Below are positions 44,488-56,439 of a stretch of DNA of 64,000 nt, in pieces; within the stretch, counting starts at the first letter, position 1; the number at the start of each line of letters is the position of its first letter. A program made the translations under genes and the position numbers. The stretch lies in assembly GCA_947650285.1 (NCBI GenBank), contig CANTFL010000034.1, forward strand, positions 186,001 to 250,000, written 5' to 3'. A model generated the notes under the pieces. That model was given only the letters and a program-made list of their open reading frames with translations, was not told the DNA's origin and ran no database searches. The stretch comes from Hyaloperonospora brassicae (Eukaryota > Oomycota > Peronosporomycetes > Peronosporales > Peronosporaceae).

Positions 44488-45620
44488 ATGAACAAGTTGG
44501 ATGAGAAGGTAATCTTTCACGCCACGCGTGAAGGATTTAACCATTTGAATGACATCGAATGGAGTGCGGTAGGAAGTACAAAATTTACCGTTGGCAAAAC
44601 CGCCATCAGCGCCATGTTGGAGTCCCTTGACAGGGACCAACAATATGCCGCTATATCCAGGTTCATTCAAAATAAACATGTCGCCAGAAGTGAAAAAGTC
44701 GCCTTGCTTCACCAGCAAGGCCCTAAAAAGACCGGCAGTTGCGATAAATTCATTCTTAATAGACAGAGACGCTGAGACAGCAGCAATACAATGTTGCTGT
44801 GGGCGGGACGAAACACACGCGTTGGCCCGAAATTTTGAAGATTGATATCTAGAAGTACAGAGGAGTTGAGGAACACTCCCTTTTATTATAATTCGTCAAA
44901 CTAGACAGATCCATTAAGGAACTTCGTATCGACTATTTTAAAATGGAATTCATATTTGCTTAAGCCCACTTGGCAGGACGTGCCAAGACTTGGGCCTCAA
45001 GGCTGGAAATTAGCGACCCATTTGCTTTCGGTTTACCAAAAGCCTCAAAGACCCGGCTCCAACAAACGTTTAAATTGCCTCGAGCTTAGTTCAGGGATCG
45101 TTCAGAGATACTGAATCTCAAGCAGGGTAAGCGTGATGTGCACCCTTTAGCTTAGCATATAAGACCCCTAGCGAGTAGTCTAACTACCAACCCACTAAAT
45201 GAGCACAAGTTAGTTACTGTTTTTATGCAAAGAATTGAAGCCGGGCCCTTCAGGAACCACCTGTTACTCTTGGAGCTAAATACGCTTGAACAAACAATCT
45301 CAGCTGCGGAACAGGTGTACTTAGGCATGAAAAAGGCTTATGCTACCCCAAGCCCTCACCGCGCATCGAGACGTCAAAAGGCTGGAGGTCCAGAACCAAA
45401 TTAACATTTGTTATGTTGAGAGCAAGAGACCTCGCTTTTCAAAAAACGAGCGATTGCTGGAGTGCAATCGCTGTCAATATTTAATCCACTACTCTTATGA
45501 GTGAATTGCTTCACCCAGTACAAAATAGGACGGAGCGAAGTGATCGGCCATTTGACAAAATTGTTGATGGGCGTAGGTTCAACGCTTTTGTGAAACTGCA
45601 ATAGCGATGCGGACCACAAA
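44488..45620 (+). pseudogene. B3 gag remnant
   Basis: The ATG at 44488 starts MNKLDEKVIFHATREGFNHL, matching B2 MLDDEETIHATREEFNYLND. It continues to LHQQGPKKTG, then breaks. The capsid part is seen in pieces, for example at 45170-45320 (TNPLNEHKLVTVFMQRIEAG) and 45290-45345. The CCHC knuckle near 45460-45500 retains LECNRCQYLIHYSYECI-like residues, with the glycine lost. Heavily mutated. Confidence 0.75.
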
Positions 45621-45669
45621 TATATACGGGGTCAGAAGAGGTGGAGCGTTCTAAATATCTAGCAACATC

Positions 45670-46380
45670 ATGAGAATTTGCAAAGCTCGTGATAAAACTT
45701 TATTAATAACACAATCATTGTGGGTATCTGCACTAGGTGATGGGGTGGCTCTCATCATCTTGACGCTAGAAGTGACAATCAACTTGTCACTATGCGCCCT
45801 AGTTGACTGTGGAGCTTCGAATAATTTCTTTCGTCGCCAGTCTCTAGAGGCTAGAAGACTTAACTTATTCGAGTGGGAGATCTTTACGACGAGAATGATG
45901 GTGCGCTCAGCGACAAGCGCATCTATTACTGTGAAGAAACATTTAACAGAAATATGTTACACGTTAGAAGGCGAGCCGTACGATGATGATGTCATCGTAC
46001 TAAATTTGGCAGACAGGTTTGACTTCATCTAAGGTCTGCCTTGGCTCATGAGATACGATCCCAGGTTGAGCTGGCAGCAAAGATCCGTAAAGATAACTGC
46101 GGCTCGTTCATTAGCTGGCCATCTGATGAACGTCTTGAGCCGCCTACAAGCGTTTGGGTGTACTGCGAGGGAGTGCGATGGCCTCACTTGTGGCACGGTC
46201 GTTAGCACGACTGCACAAAACTGCATAGTAGCTATCACTACACTGTCGAGCAAGATCTAGGACACTGTGTAAGTGCACAGGTGGCGCCGAAGGTGAACCA
46301 CTTAAAGACGAGTTGAATGATACCGGTCTGCATACGAGCGGAAAACATATTACAAAGAACAAACCAGATATCGAGATAAG
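45670..46380 (+). pseudogene. B3 protease and start of linker
   Basis: 45670-46032 is open for 120 codons with CALVDCGASNNFFRRQSLEA (DCGA motif kept), TSASITVKKHLTEICYTLEG and LNLADRFDFI, then a TAA. 46048-46260 continues as MRYDPRLSWQQRSVKITAAR and a linker like that of B2. At about 46380 the match to B2 stops, and mitochondrial-like sequence begins. Confidence 0.8.
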
Positions 46381-46390
46381 GAAACACGGC

Positions 46391-46792
46391 TATCATCAGT
46401 TGGAAATGTTTTTAATTCATTAATTATAGGTTTTTTAAGAAATCCTTCTTTACAACAAGAATTAATGAGAACTGCAATTTTAGGTTTTGCTTTAACAGAA
46501 GTAATTGCTTTATTTTGTTTAATGATGGGATGCTTTAGAATGGTAATTCTATTTTGACATATTTACAAACATAAATAAAATCTATTGTCTTTTGAGTTAT
46601 TTTAAAATAAACAACTTTATTTTTTAATTATTTTATATCTTTCTAGGAAAAACATTTTTTATTTAATTGAAATTTCGTCATTTCTTTTTCCTTATGACAA
46701 TAAATTATTTAACAATCACTTTCAAAAAATTAGACAAAATTTAAATAAGATAAATGAAATATACATTAATTATTTCTTATGTATTTTTTTAA
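46391..46792 (+). other. NUMT: nuclear copy of mitochondrial DNA with part of atp9
   Basis: This stretch of about 400 bases is much richer in A and T than its neighbours and starts inside an atp9 coding sequence (see separate entry). The rest is A+T-rich without frames, as expected for mitochondrial spacer. It lies between B3 (ending about 46380) and the truncated left LTR of A2. I infer a mitochondrial fragment captured during repair or insertion. A misassembly is a possible alternative. Confidence 0.85.
46393..46557 (+). pseudogene. atp9: Partial mitochondrial ATP synthase subunit 9 (c subunit), nuclear copy
   Basis: The open frame of 54 codons reads [20 protein letters not shown] and [20 protein letters not shown], followed by LFCLMM. 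This is the RNPSL loop and second membrane helix of the ATP synthase proton ring, including the glutamate of the TE-x-I-A motif. The first helix is missing. After LMM the end diverges (GCFRMVILF instead of the usual AFLILF-type end), probably from small insertions. It cannot produce a working subunit. Confidence 0.9.
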
Positions 46793-47301
46793 TCGTCGAT
46801 TGGTAGTCGACAATAGGTGTGGTACACACAAGGGATGGGATCACCTTTAAAGTAATATTGGAACGCAAGTTTCAATTGTTGAAGACTGATGTCTGTCAAG
46901 AATTGATTACGAGATCTTTTTATAGGTTTATTTAGGACATAAGTGAGTATATTATTTACTTTGTTCTACGGTGTTCTTTCAGGTTAAAAGAAGAAATAAA
47001 ATTCAGTTCCCATTCTGATCAACATAAGACACGTGCCTTGCGAGGCGTCTTGATCGGAAGAGCTAGCAACTCCTGTAAAGGTAGCTGCTCTTGAGCACTC
47101 TGTGCTGTGATTTTTTAATCGTTTGGTCCCCCTAGAACAGGGACCGAAAGCTCTCTGAGCTTGTTGACTCCCTGAGTCGAGTTCTCTGAACCAAAGTTGC
47201 TCGTAGAGCTGTTGACCCTTTGAGTCGGGTTCGTTAAACCAAAGTTGCTCATTGAGCGTTAAGGCTTCCTCTGACTTAAGGATCTATGTAGCTCCGCTAC
47301 A
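46793..47301 (+). repeat. A2 left LTR (5' truncated)
   Basis: It aligns with 54059-54569 and ends GCTACA at 47301. The first 14 bases (TGTAACGGGGTACA) of the right LTR are absent, and mitochondrial-like sequence abuts instead. I estimate 96-97% identity to the right LTR. Confidence 0.88.
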
Positions 47302-47360
47302 CTTGGTAGCACTTGTAGTCAATCTACACCTGAGTAGGTAACGACTGATCCTCTGTGAGG

Positions 47361-48505
47361 ATGGAGCAATTCACACCCCTCTCTGAGGTTCAAAATGTCG
47401 CGCTTGAGAAGCTGATCGCGTCCGTAGGCCCTTATCATGTGGAGTGTCTAGCTGCACATTGTCCCGATATGCTCAATGCACGAGTCGAGGCCTTCATGCG
47501 ATATGAAACAGCCTGTTAGGGCAAGTGTAAAACCAAGTAGCGTCGGCTATGCCGACACGCTACGTGGCAATGCCGAATGAAGAGACTAATATTCGTCCCC
47601 TTCGGGTGGACGTCAAACATTACTCCGGGAAGGAGGGGAAAACCTCACTCTCTGGATCTGTGAGAATGAGATGGACATGAGCTCTGGCCTTATCGCACTG
47701 GAGCACCAGCGGGTCTCGCTAGCTATCTCCAAGCTCGATGGAAGAGCTAGAGAGTGGTCTCTGACGTGTGGCACGTCGGTCGACTTGGCGTTTCCCACAT
47801 TAGATTCGCTCAAATTAGACCTTTGGCGATTCCTCGCCGCCTATCCAGGAATATCGCGTGCGCTGCCGCTTCTTGCCTATCCGTCAGGGTAAGAATGAGT
47901 TAATGGACTATATCCAAGAGTTGAGAACTTGGATGGCTGCTATGCAGCCTGACCCTCTCCCTGAGACAGTCGATGTGACTGTCTTCATGGAAGGTCTTCG
48001 AAATGGCGTTGCCAGGACCGATGTTATTCGGATCCATCCCTCCTCTTTTGATGAAGCTGTTAGCATCGCTCATTATGCTGAGCACAACTTCAAGTCGGCC
48101 AGACTTGGTTGGAACGAGTACATCCTAAGATTTGCGAGGGCAACCTCTGCAAGCACTTCGGCTTTCTGTAAGCCAGATCCGATGAATCTCAGCCATGCTG
48201 AAGATGAAGGTGAAGCGGAGCTTCATTCTGCAGAGCAACGACAGGAAGTGAGACGCTTTAAATGTGCGGAAGCACTAAATACTTGCGTCCCACTTGTCCT
48301 TTGCGTAAGCAACGACGGAATCCTATGGGTCGAAACCCCAGCCACAACCAGAAACCTGGTATGGCACGGGGAAACGTCGACACCCCGAAGGCGCGGGGCG
48401 CCCTACTGGGGTAGAACTGAGTTCTGTTGCTTCTCTACGAGGTAGAGTGAAACAGGGCTTAGCCATACCGAGCTCTGTGTCCGCCAGCACAGAGCGTGGA
48501 TACAA
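47361..48505 (+). pseudogene. A2 gag
   Basis: Same structure as in A1: an ATG at 47361, a stop after about 52 codons, and capsid-like segments at 47580-47892 (SGLIALEHQRVSLAISKLDG) and 47858-48445 (ELRTWMAAMQPDPLPETVDV). The knuckle frame again has tyrosine in place of histidine. A2 lacks the A1 stop at 9271 (reads YPGISRALPLLAYPSG) but has its own one-base deletion near 47640. Confidence 0.85.
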
Positions 48506-48947
48506 GCCTGGCTTGAAAGTCGCTGAGGCGAAAGTTAAAGGCTTTAAGAAGCATTGGTCGATCCTAATCGACTCCGAAGCATCATGCAATTATGCGCGAC
48601 GTCGTTCCCTTGAGGGAAGTCAGTGATATGCTGAAGCGCTCAAAGCGCATAAAGGTGATACAATCACCGTTCATTTAGCGACTGGTAGTCGCGTCACGAT
48701 GCCTAAAGTTCTGTTGAACTTAGGTGTGCTGTTTTTGGACATTGACAGCATTGGACGCTGTCTTGTCCTCGATTTGGATTCGAGATATGATCTCATCCTA
48801 GGTACGGCTTGGCTTGAACGCCATGAGCCATGGATTGATTGGAGGTCTAAGACCTTAGGCGCAACGCGCAATGTTCCCAGCGAAGCTTTGGAGAGTCATG
48901 AACCCACCTTTGCTGGGCAAAAAAGCGCAATTGGCGCTAGCAATTGA
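48506..48947 (+). pseudogene. A2 aspartic protease
   Basis: It shares the inactivating IDSEAS motif and the TGA after RRRSLEGSQ with A1. The C-terminal box LDLDSRYDLILGTAWLERHE is preserved. The differences from A1 are a few substitutions only. Confidence 0.82.
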
Positions 48948-49825
48948 CGGAAGAAGTCAATGTGCTGGACATTGGTATGTCAGATTTAATTAACGCCAAT
49001 GTCAATGACATCCATATTGAGCGGAGCTCTTTCACCGTATGTGAGGGGAGTTATACTCCGTTGAGTGATACTCGTTGTGATACTAATTCGCTGCATGCTT
49101 CAGGCATGATTGGCCTGGGGCCGAGACACCAAGAATTTAATTCCTCTGATGTGAGTAGGGAGGCACGTAAAATTCCACCGAGTAAGGGCGGCCGAGGTGG
49201 CACCTCACTGAATGTCGGCAATGACATTGATAACGAGAAGCCAGAGTGTTCAGGGCCAGTCCCGAATGCTGTATGTGAAGTGGCACGTGAAATGCCACGA
49301 AGTGAGGGCGGACGAGATGGCACCTCACTGAATGTCGGTAATGACATTGTTGGCGAGAAGCCAGAGTGTTCAGGGCTGGGCCCGGATGCTGTACGTGAAG
49401 TGGTCCGTGTAAATCCACTGGGTGATGTGTTCTAGTTGCGTAACACTTCACCAGATGTTGTTCAAGACATGATCTTTCGTATAGAGCGTGCTAATATAAA
49501 TAGCAACCACGGGGACCCTACAGTCTCGACCTCTAGGAGGCGTAAGGTTTCTTTGAGGAAACACTCAGCGTAGTGTGGCAACTGGTAAGCGCCAAACGTC
49601 TAAGAAGTCACGAAGTGATAATAGTATCAATACACTATATAAACTTGTCAATGGGTTGACTGGACGTGTTAATGGCAATATTAGTCTTGAGACCCTTCCG
49701 TCCTTGGATACTCTCTTTGATCTAGACGAAATGTCTGACGGCGAATTTAGCCAAGGCTTACAGGTAGGAGAATTATCCAATTTAGTGGTCATTCGGGCGG
49801 ATATTGAGTTGAACTCATCCTCGTT
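48948..49825 (+). pseudogene. A2 protease-RT linker with 120 bp tandem repeat
   Basis: Open at 48944-49435 (163 codons), longer than in A1 because one A1 frameshift is absent. It contains the two 40-residue repeats (GTSLNVGNDI) from about 49159 to 49418. The segment 49575-49922 is identical in translation to A1. Confidence 0.65.
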
Positions 49826-51300
49826 ATGGACGTGTCTGTTGAGGACACAAAGTCGGCATTGGATGTCCGTAGTGGATCTTCCATCCTTAATAATCCTCAT
49901 GATCCGTTCTATCCTTTGTTAAAGGAGTTTCAGGACGTGGTGTGTCATAACCCACCGTCCGTATTACCCCTCGATAGAGGTGTACGTCATATAAATGGCT
50001 TGGTTCCTGAAGCTAAATACTGCGTAACACGGCAGTGGCCTTTACCGAAGGAACAGTGCGACGTCATTGACGGCTTCTTTCGTGCAAAGCACGCGGCATG
50101 AAGTGTACGCGAAAGCAAATCTTCCCATTCCACATCGACCTTCTGTGTCAAAAAGCCCAATGGAAAGTGGGGTATTGTTCATGCTTAAAATAAGCGTTAA
50201 TGCGGCTACCATACCGGCTCAGACACCAATTGCGAGGAAGGATGTTCTTCAGAACAATATGGTGGGATGTACAATGTACAGTGCGCTCGACTTGGTTGAT
50301 GGTTATTACCAACTTCTCATGCGAGAAAGCGATATTCCGCTGACAGCGGTCAGCACTCCACGGTATGCTCTGGGAGTGGCTTGTTATGCCGCAAGGATTA
50401 TCAAATGCCCTGGATACATTCAACCGTCTTGTGTCACAATTGTTCAGACCTCACCGAGGTCATGCACAGACGTAATTTGATGAAATCTTTGTCCATAGTC
50501 GTGCTATGAAAGGTCGGTCAGATGTGGACAATCACATTGACCTTTTACTAGCGGTGCTCGAGTGCATGCGCACGAACAAGTTGTATGCCAACGCCTTTAA
50601 GTGCATCTTTGGTGCAGAAGAGATTCCCTTTTTATGGTGATTTATTGGTAAGCGAGGCCTTAGAGCGGACCCCGCTAAGGTAAAAGCCATAGTTGATTGG
50701 CCGGTTCCAAAGAACCAAAAAGACTTACGTACGTGGCTTGGCCTTGCCAATTACTTATACAACTACAGTGCGAATGACGCAGACATGGCTCGGCCATTAT
50801 CCAATCTCCTTAAAACGGATGTGGAATGGTGCTGGACTAGCACTGATCATATTTATTTTCAAGCAGTAAAGGAGAGTCTCCTTCATACGCCAGTCATGGC
50901 TTTGCCTGATCCTGATCTATCTTTCAGTGTCGTCTGTGACGCATCTGGTTTTGCCATAGGCAGCGCTCTGTTACAGACAGATTCTGATGGACGGGAACGC
51001 GTCATTGCGTTTGAGTCCCGGTAGCTGAAGGCTGCAGAAAAGAACTATCCTGTTCATGACAAAGAGCTACTTGCAATGAAGTATGATCTAGTCAAATTCA
51101 GAGTCCATGTGCTTGTCTCTAAGCCATTTGTAGCCTATAATGATCATGAGTTACTGCGCATCGCGACCCAGTCGCCTCACCTCTCTCATATAATGGCTCG
51201 TTGGCTTTCCTTCTTTGCCGAGTACAACTTTAAAGTGAAGTATAAGCCGGTCAAGCAGAATGATTTGGCTGATGCGTTGTCACGCGGGCCTGACTATGAG
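49826..51300 (+). pseudogene. A2 reverse transcriptase and RNase H
   Basis: TRQWPLPKEQ and LVDGYYQLLMRESDIP are present. The catalytic box at about 50473-50484 again reads stop-F-D-E, as in A1. RNase H is better preserved than in A1: 50785-51024 (VVCDASGFAIGSALLQTDSD) and 51076-51762 (MARWLSFFAEYNFKVKYKP). The stop after FESR is shared with A1. Confidence 0.85.
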
Positions 51301-52465
51301 CTTGCTCATGTTACGACTATGTCGTCGTCGGCCACTGACATAATCCGTACGACATTTACCAAGGACGAACATTGTGTAGCTCTGCTACGTGCTCTAGGGA
51401 GCGAGGAGTTTCAGGACTCAAACATAGATTTGTCGGCACGATTACGTGCGAGGCTACATCGATATTCCATCGATCAGAGCCTGTTGTGCTATGGAACGGA
51501 TGTGGACGATACTCCTCGTACTGTTGTCCCTCCTGATGAGGAGTTGATGTATCGGATCCTCCATGAGGCACATGATACTGCGTTATGTGGTCATACCGGT
51601 CGTGAGAAGACCTATGGGTCTGTGAGCCAATGCTATTGGTGGCCCAAACTGTACAAATGGGTGAGCACATATGTGCGTACGTGTGAAACGTGTCAACGGA
51701 TGAAACCGTCACCTCACGCGGCCGCGCCGCTGGCTAGTTTGCATATACCCAAAGGGTATTAAGAGTCCATCAGTATGGACTTCCTATTCGGTTTACCGAA
51801 GGATTCGTATGGAAATACGGGTATTGTGATCTTTGTTGACCGTTTGAGCAATATGGCTCATTTAGCGGCGGTGCCGGATACCATTGATGGTGAGGGTACA
51901 GCAACGCTGTTTATCGATCGCTTGTTTCGACAACACGGTTTGCCGTTGGCAATTGTCTCTGATAGAGATCCTCGCTTCACGGAAAAATTCGGAAATCCAT
52001 CTTCAAATGCTCGAAACACGTTTGGACATGTCCACAGCGGATCATCTATCGACAGATGGTCAAATCGAGCGAGTGAATCGCATCATCGGTGACATCTTGC
52101 GCAGTGTTTGTGCTGAAACGCCTAAGCGTTGGAGTTCGATGCTTCCTGTCGCTGAGTTTGCGTTGAATAACGCCGTGCATGCCTCCACCGGCTACACACC
52201 GTTTTATGTAAATGGTCTCACACACCCTCGCGTTCCGTTAACGCTAGCACTGCGTAATTCAGGGCTTGTTGGGGGAGGAGTTGCCGATCGGCTTGCTGAT
52301 ATCAGCCCTGCTACTGTTCAAAAACAGGTAAGAGAGTTTCTCGCAACGCGATTGAATGTCTTACGACATGTGCGGGACGCACTGGCTGATGGACAAGACA
52401 AGCAGAAGGAACAAGCTGATGTTAAATGCAGAGGTTGTATTGAACGTTATGAGGTCGGAGACTAA
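51301..52465 (+). pseudogene. A2 integrase
   Basis: The finger is complete (HEAHDTALCGH ... CETCQRMK). A TAA follows HIPKGY as in A1. The core MDFLFGLPKDSYGNTGIVIF and SDRDPRF are in one frame (51775-52010), and DGQIERVNRIIGD in another (51884-52465). The shared frameshift between them is also in A1. Confidence 0.85.
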
Positions 52466-52501
52466 GTTCTACTCAATGCGTAAAACCTACATACAAATGT
52501 A

Positions 52502-53050
52502 GTGTCTGCCGTCTTCAAGACAAAGTTGCGCCCGCGCTTCATTGAGCCATTCACGGTCATTGCTAAGAAAGGACTTGTGTGTACGCTTAACCTTCCGCGA
52601 AAACTGCGCACACACCCCGTGTTCTACGTTGGTTTGCTTAAGCCGTATCGGGATCCGTTCCACGTGAACTTGGAGGCGCTTGCGCCGGGTAATAGGGCCT
52701 TGCCATCGGCTGCTGAATCCGAACCAGGAGGTCAAGCTGACCATCCACACGGGCTAAGTCCAACTCCAACGCCTGGACAAGGGCTCGCATCGCGTCAAAC
52801 GCACTCTGGGTCTTACCCAATGTCTCACGGAGACCACTCATCTCGAGAAGCATCTTTTCATGCTCCTCCTTCGGTATACTGACCACATCCGACGCTTCTC
52901 GATGAGCAAGGGAACCGCCAGTTCCATGTAGAGCGATTTCTGAAACGTCGTCGTCGTCAGGGTCAATACTAGTATCTGGTGAAGTGGCGAGGGTACCCGG
53001 AGTCGGAGAACTCAATGGATTTTGAGACACCCCTTCGGCAGGATTGCCCA
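52502..53050 (+). pseudogene. A2 GPF/Y module and chromodomain
   Basis: LRPRFIEPFTVIAKKG to LPRKLRTHPVFYVGLLKPY is the GPF/Y module (the glycine of GPF is glutamate). The linker runs to about 52880, and the chromodomain with the shared TAG precedes YLVKWRGYPESENSMDFE at 52970-53025. The linker and chromodomain are opposite an antisense frame that is fully open here. Confidence 0.82.
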
Positions 53051-53938
53051 TACTCCGTTAATGTTTTTAACATCGTGGCAGGGGTCACCCCTCGACCAAA
53101 AGCGCATCTCACCAATACTGGTGGAGGCAGGTGGGTAGTTGGGTACCGCTTGAACAACACCCACACCAGTCGGCACAGCCGGAGCATAGCGTGTGCGAGT
53201 TCGCAACTGGCCTCTGGCCTTAAGCTTGGCGTAATCATACCGAAGCTTTCGTTCTAGACGAACATCGGCCACATCGGCACTTGCTTTGAGAGTTACCACG
53301 CTGCTAAGGTGTCGTTTCCGATGCACTCAGCGAACAAAAGCGTTGCCTTCTTCCTCCTGAGATTCGCCTGCAAATAAGAGGATGGGTATACCCTTCGTCG
53401 GTGGATCCGGTGCAACCCGTGCTTGCGTGTCAAGTCGCAACCTGTATTGACTTTGGGTCGTCAAGTAAGGTTGTAGGTACCTCTCACGAAGTGCCTGTCG
53501 ACTCGCCACCTCATCAGAAGATGTTGGCTCAGCACCAATGGCCCACGTTGCCAAAGAATGACCTGTCGTTTGGCATAAACGCTCTTCCACATCGAGTGGT
53601 ATAAACAGATAGTAACGACGACCCTCAAGGGTTGCAGCAAGCTGCATACGGCTCTGAGCGCTCTCCTCTCGTTTGATAGCCAACTGTTGTTGCTCATCGA
53701 GCGGATTAGTAATGATGGCATCGCCCATGATGGGTGTTTGATGCGTCGCCGGTGGCGCGTTGGCTTCGCCACGCTCGGCAAATGGGTTTGGTGCAATATG
53801 AGGCGGTGCCTCTTACACTGGTGCGTCGGACATTGTCCTCTCGTCACCATGGAAATCGGTATCGCTACCATAATCCACATCCACATCGATACCAAGGTAT
53901 TAAGAGAGGGTCGAGGACTCATGGGGTGGCGATACCAT
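52638..53938 (-). pseudogene. A2 antisense accessory gene (coiled-coil product)
   Basis: Same gene as in A1, read from an ATG at 53938 (MVSPPHESSTLS, then TAA). The last 414 bases (53051-52638) form one uninterrupted frame of 137 codons through the Ser/Thr-rich segment (LSSPTPGTLATSPDTSIDPD) and the coiled coil (LGKTQSAFDAMRALVQALEL), ending TDPDTA. The TAG seen in A1 is GAG here. The middle part MGDAIITNPLDEQQQLAIKR is also open (53728-53327). The TGA at 53327-53329 and the TAA at codon 13 are shared with A1. Confidence 0.62.
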
Positions 53939-54044
53939 GGTGTTTTGTGCGTTGCCAAACGTGAGGTTGAAGCGCACACGCCGTCCTCTTCGAGGAAAGA
54001 ATCCGATTGACGTTTTGTGGAAACGTCAGTCTGGTGGAAGAGGG

Positions 54045-54569
54045 TGTAACGGGGTACACGTCGACTGGTAGTCGACAATAGGTGTGGTACACACAAGGGA
54101 TGGGATCCCCTTTAAAGTAATATTGGAACGCAAGTTTCAATTGTTGAAGACTGATGTCTGTCAAGAATTGATTACGAGATCTTTTGAGAGGTCTATTCAG
54201 GACATAAGTGAGTATATTATTTACTTTGTTCTACGGTGTTCTTTTAGGTTAAAAGAAGAAATAAAATTCAGTTCCCATTCTGATCAACATAAGACACGTG
54301 CCTTGCGAGGCGTCTTGATCGGAAGAGCTAGCAACGCCTGTAAATGTAGCTGCTCTTGAGCACTCTGTGCTGTGATTCTCTTGAATCGTTTGGTCCCCCC
54401 TGGAACAGGGACCGAAAGCTCTCTGAGCTTGTTGACTCCCTGAGTCGAGTTCTCTGAACCAAAGTTGCTCGTAGAGCTGTTGACCCTTTGAGTCGGGTTC
54501 GTTGAACCAAAGTTGCTCATTGAGCGTTATTTCTTCCTCTGACTTAAGGAGCTGTGTAGCTCCGCTACA
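54045..54569 (+). repeat. A2 right LTR
   Basis: Complete: it begins TGTAACGGGG after the purine tract and ends GCTACA. It contains two copies of a short unit (gagctgttgaccctttgagtc...), like the longer A1 LTR. B3 resumes right after it. Confidence 0.92.
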
Positions 54570-56400
54570 TAAGGCGACTGGAGAACTGACCGTAGAAAAT
54601 CGGGACCTGACAGTGGATGCACAGCTACAGTCAGAATACGTCGGGGGGAAATTCATCACGTGTTCGAGGGTTAATTTACGCATTAGTCACTTGCTGATAG
54701 ATTAGGCTCTCAGCAACCTGAGCGGGCAAATTGTAATTGCTGAGATCGAACGGGATCTCAGCACCTCATCGATAAAAAAAGTGCTGTTCGCTGGCAAGAC
54801 TCGAATTGAACGATTCAAGTCTCAATCCTGGGAGTCGCTTGAGACAAATCCTTTGATTATGGATTAGATAGAATTCTAAGACGTATTCTCTGGAATCGTT
54901 ACCGTGCTAGCTCTTTGAGGATAAATGAACTTGACACGACGTAGAGCTCAAACTGGGATCGAAGTACTAGGTCATGAAGCAGTAGTCCACTGCCTCGTGA
55001 GCGTGTACTAGAGATCGACAAGTTCTTTGCCGATCACTTTAAAGAGAGCCGTGTGAGGGGATCAACTTCTCCTCAAATCTATCCTACCTTCTGTGTGCGA
55101 AATGCCACCGGATATAGGCGTAGAGTGCACGAATTAAACAAGTTGAATGCTGCAACAGCACCTGCTTCAAAACCCGGTACCGAAGAAGTACGTAATGATT
55201 GATGGTTAGCCTGTAGCAAAATTCTTTTATCCATGGATCTGACTGATAGCGTCTATGAGATCCCTATGCGTTAACGGTTCAACCCTTACACAGCTGTGAG
55301 CACGCTCGCGGTATGCTGTAAGAGTGGCTAGTGATGCCACAGGGGTTGATTAACGCCCCTGCAACGTTTAACAGATAGTAAACAAATCTGTTGTGACCGG
55401 TGAGGGATTTCGCACCGAGTTACTTTGACGATGTGATCGTTCATATCTGGGATATGAACGCAAAGTCGGACGTGAAATTTTATGAAGAACACGTTCGTCA
55501 GGTTCTTTAACTTATGCGCAATCATAAGTTGTACGCAAAAATTAAGAAGTGTATATATGCGGCTAGCAAAATACCATTTGTTAGGTGCATCGTGGGCAAG
55601 AAAGGCGTACGGCCTGATCCCGAATCGATCAAGGCAATTACCAACTGGCCCGTGCTAGTCGATGTCAAGGGACTTCTTGAGCTTCTTTGGCTAGCTGCGG
55701 ACTATCACAAGCACTTGCGCAACACCGCCGAGATGACCTTTCATTTTCCTTGTATACCAAAGAAAAATGTGAAGTGGTCATGGAACGCTGACTGTCAGCT
55801 TTTTATTGAAGGTAACAAACAGAGCTTGATGCAATCGCCCATGATGGCGATTGCAGATCAGTTTAGGCCATTTAATGTGGTCTGTGACGCCAGCGATTTT
55901 TCCTTTGGCTCCGCGTTGATCCATAATTCTAAGATGGCATAGAGCGCAAAATCTGATATTAGTCGCGTAAATTTGAATTAGTTATGCGTATATGACCAGT
56001 GCATGACAAGGAACTTCTTGCCATGATGTACGCACTGGCTGATTGTCGTGTATATATCTTAAAAGATATACCGTTTGTTGTGTATACGGCCATTCCTCAC
56101 TACGCACTGCCGTAAACAGTTTGCACCTATCGCAAAGAATGGCGAGGTGAATATCCTTTTACGAGGAGTATAACTTCGTCGTTGAATAAAAACCAGAGCG
56201 ACTTAATGTCTTCGCTTATGCCATTTCAAACCGACTAGATTTCGCTTTGGTAGCGCACTCCAACGTTGAGGATAAGCTCACTCTTGCAAAAATTACAGTT
56301 TGTGTGCCGTCGTCAACTTCACTTGACGACGTGAGAATAGCCTATGCGGAAGATACGGTCCTTCTGTGCTTGATGGATCATGTGTTGAATCCAACTCGTA
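54570..56400 (+). pseudogene. B3 pre-RT, reverse transcriptase and RNase H remnants
   Basis: 54750-55200 matches the pre-RT and RT start (the region equivalent to NAATVPAQT near 55145). YFDDVIVHI can be read at about 55425. 55514-55942 is an open thumb and RNase H start (LYAKIKKCIYAASKIPFVRC, NVVCDASDFSFGSALI). The remainder of RNase H to about 56400 is fragmented. Confidence 0.75.
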
Positions 56401-56439
56401 AATTTTTGAAAGATTAATAGGCTTTTTATCATTTTTTAT

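Larger units (their letters stand above)
46793..54569 (+). mobile_element. Element A2: second inactive Gypsy A element, inserted in B3
   Basis: LTRs at 46793-47301 (missing the first 14 bases) and 54045-54569 flank the same gene order as A1, with nearly identical sequence inside. For example 49575-50014 equals 11001-11440 at every position I compared. A purine tract GGTGGAAGAGGG precedes the right LTR (54033-54044). Its LTRs differ from those of A1 by about 20%. The left end is fused to a NUMT, so no target duplication can be checked. Confidence 0.93.

Noticed and set aside
53461..54096. Long minus-strand frame of 211 codons
   Set aside because: It is an out-of-frame shadow of the A2 antisense gene and its upstream region. 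Its equivalent in A1 (14884-15300) is shorter and contains the same shadow residues.
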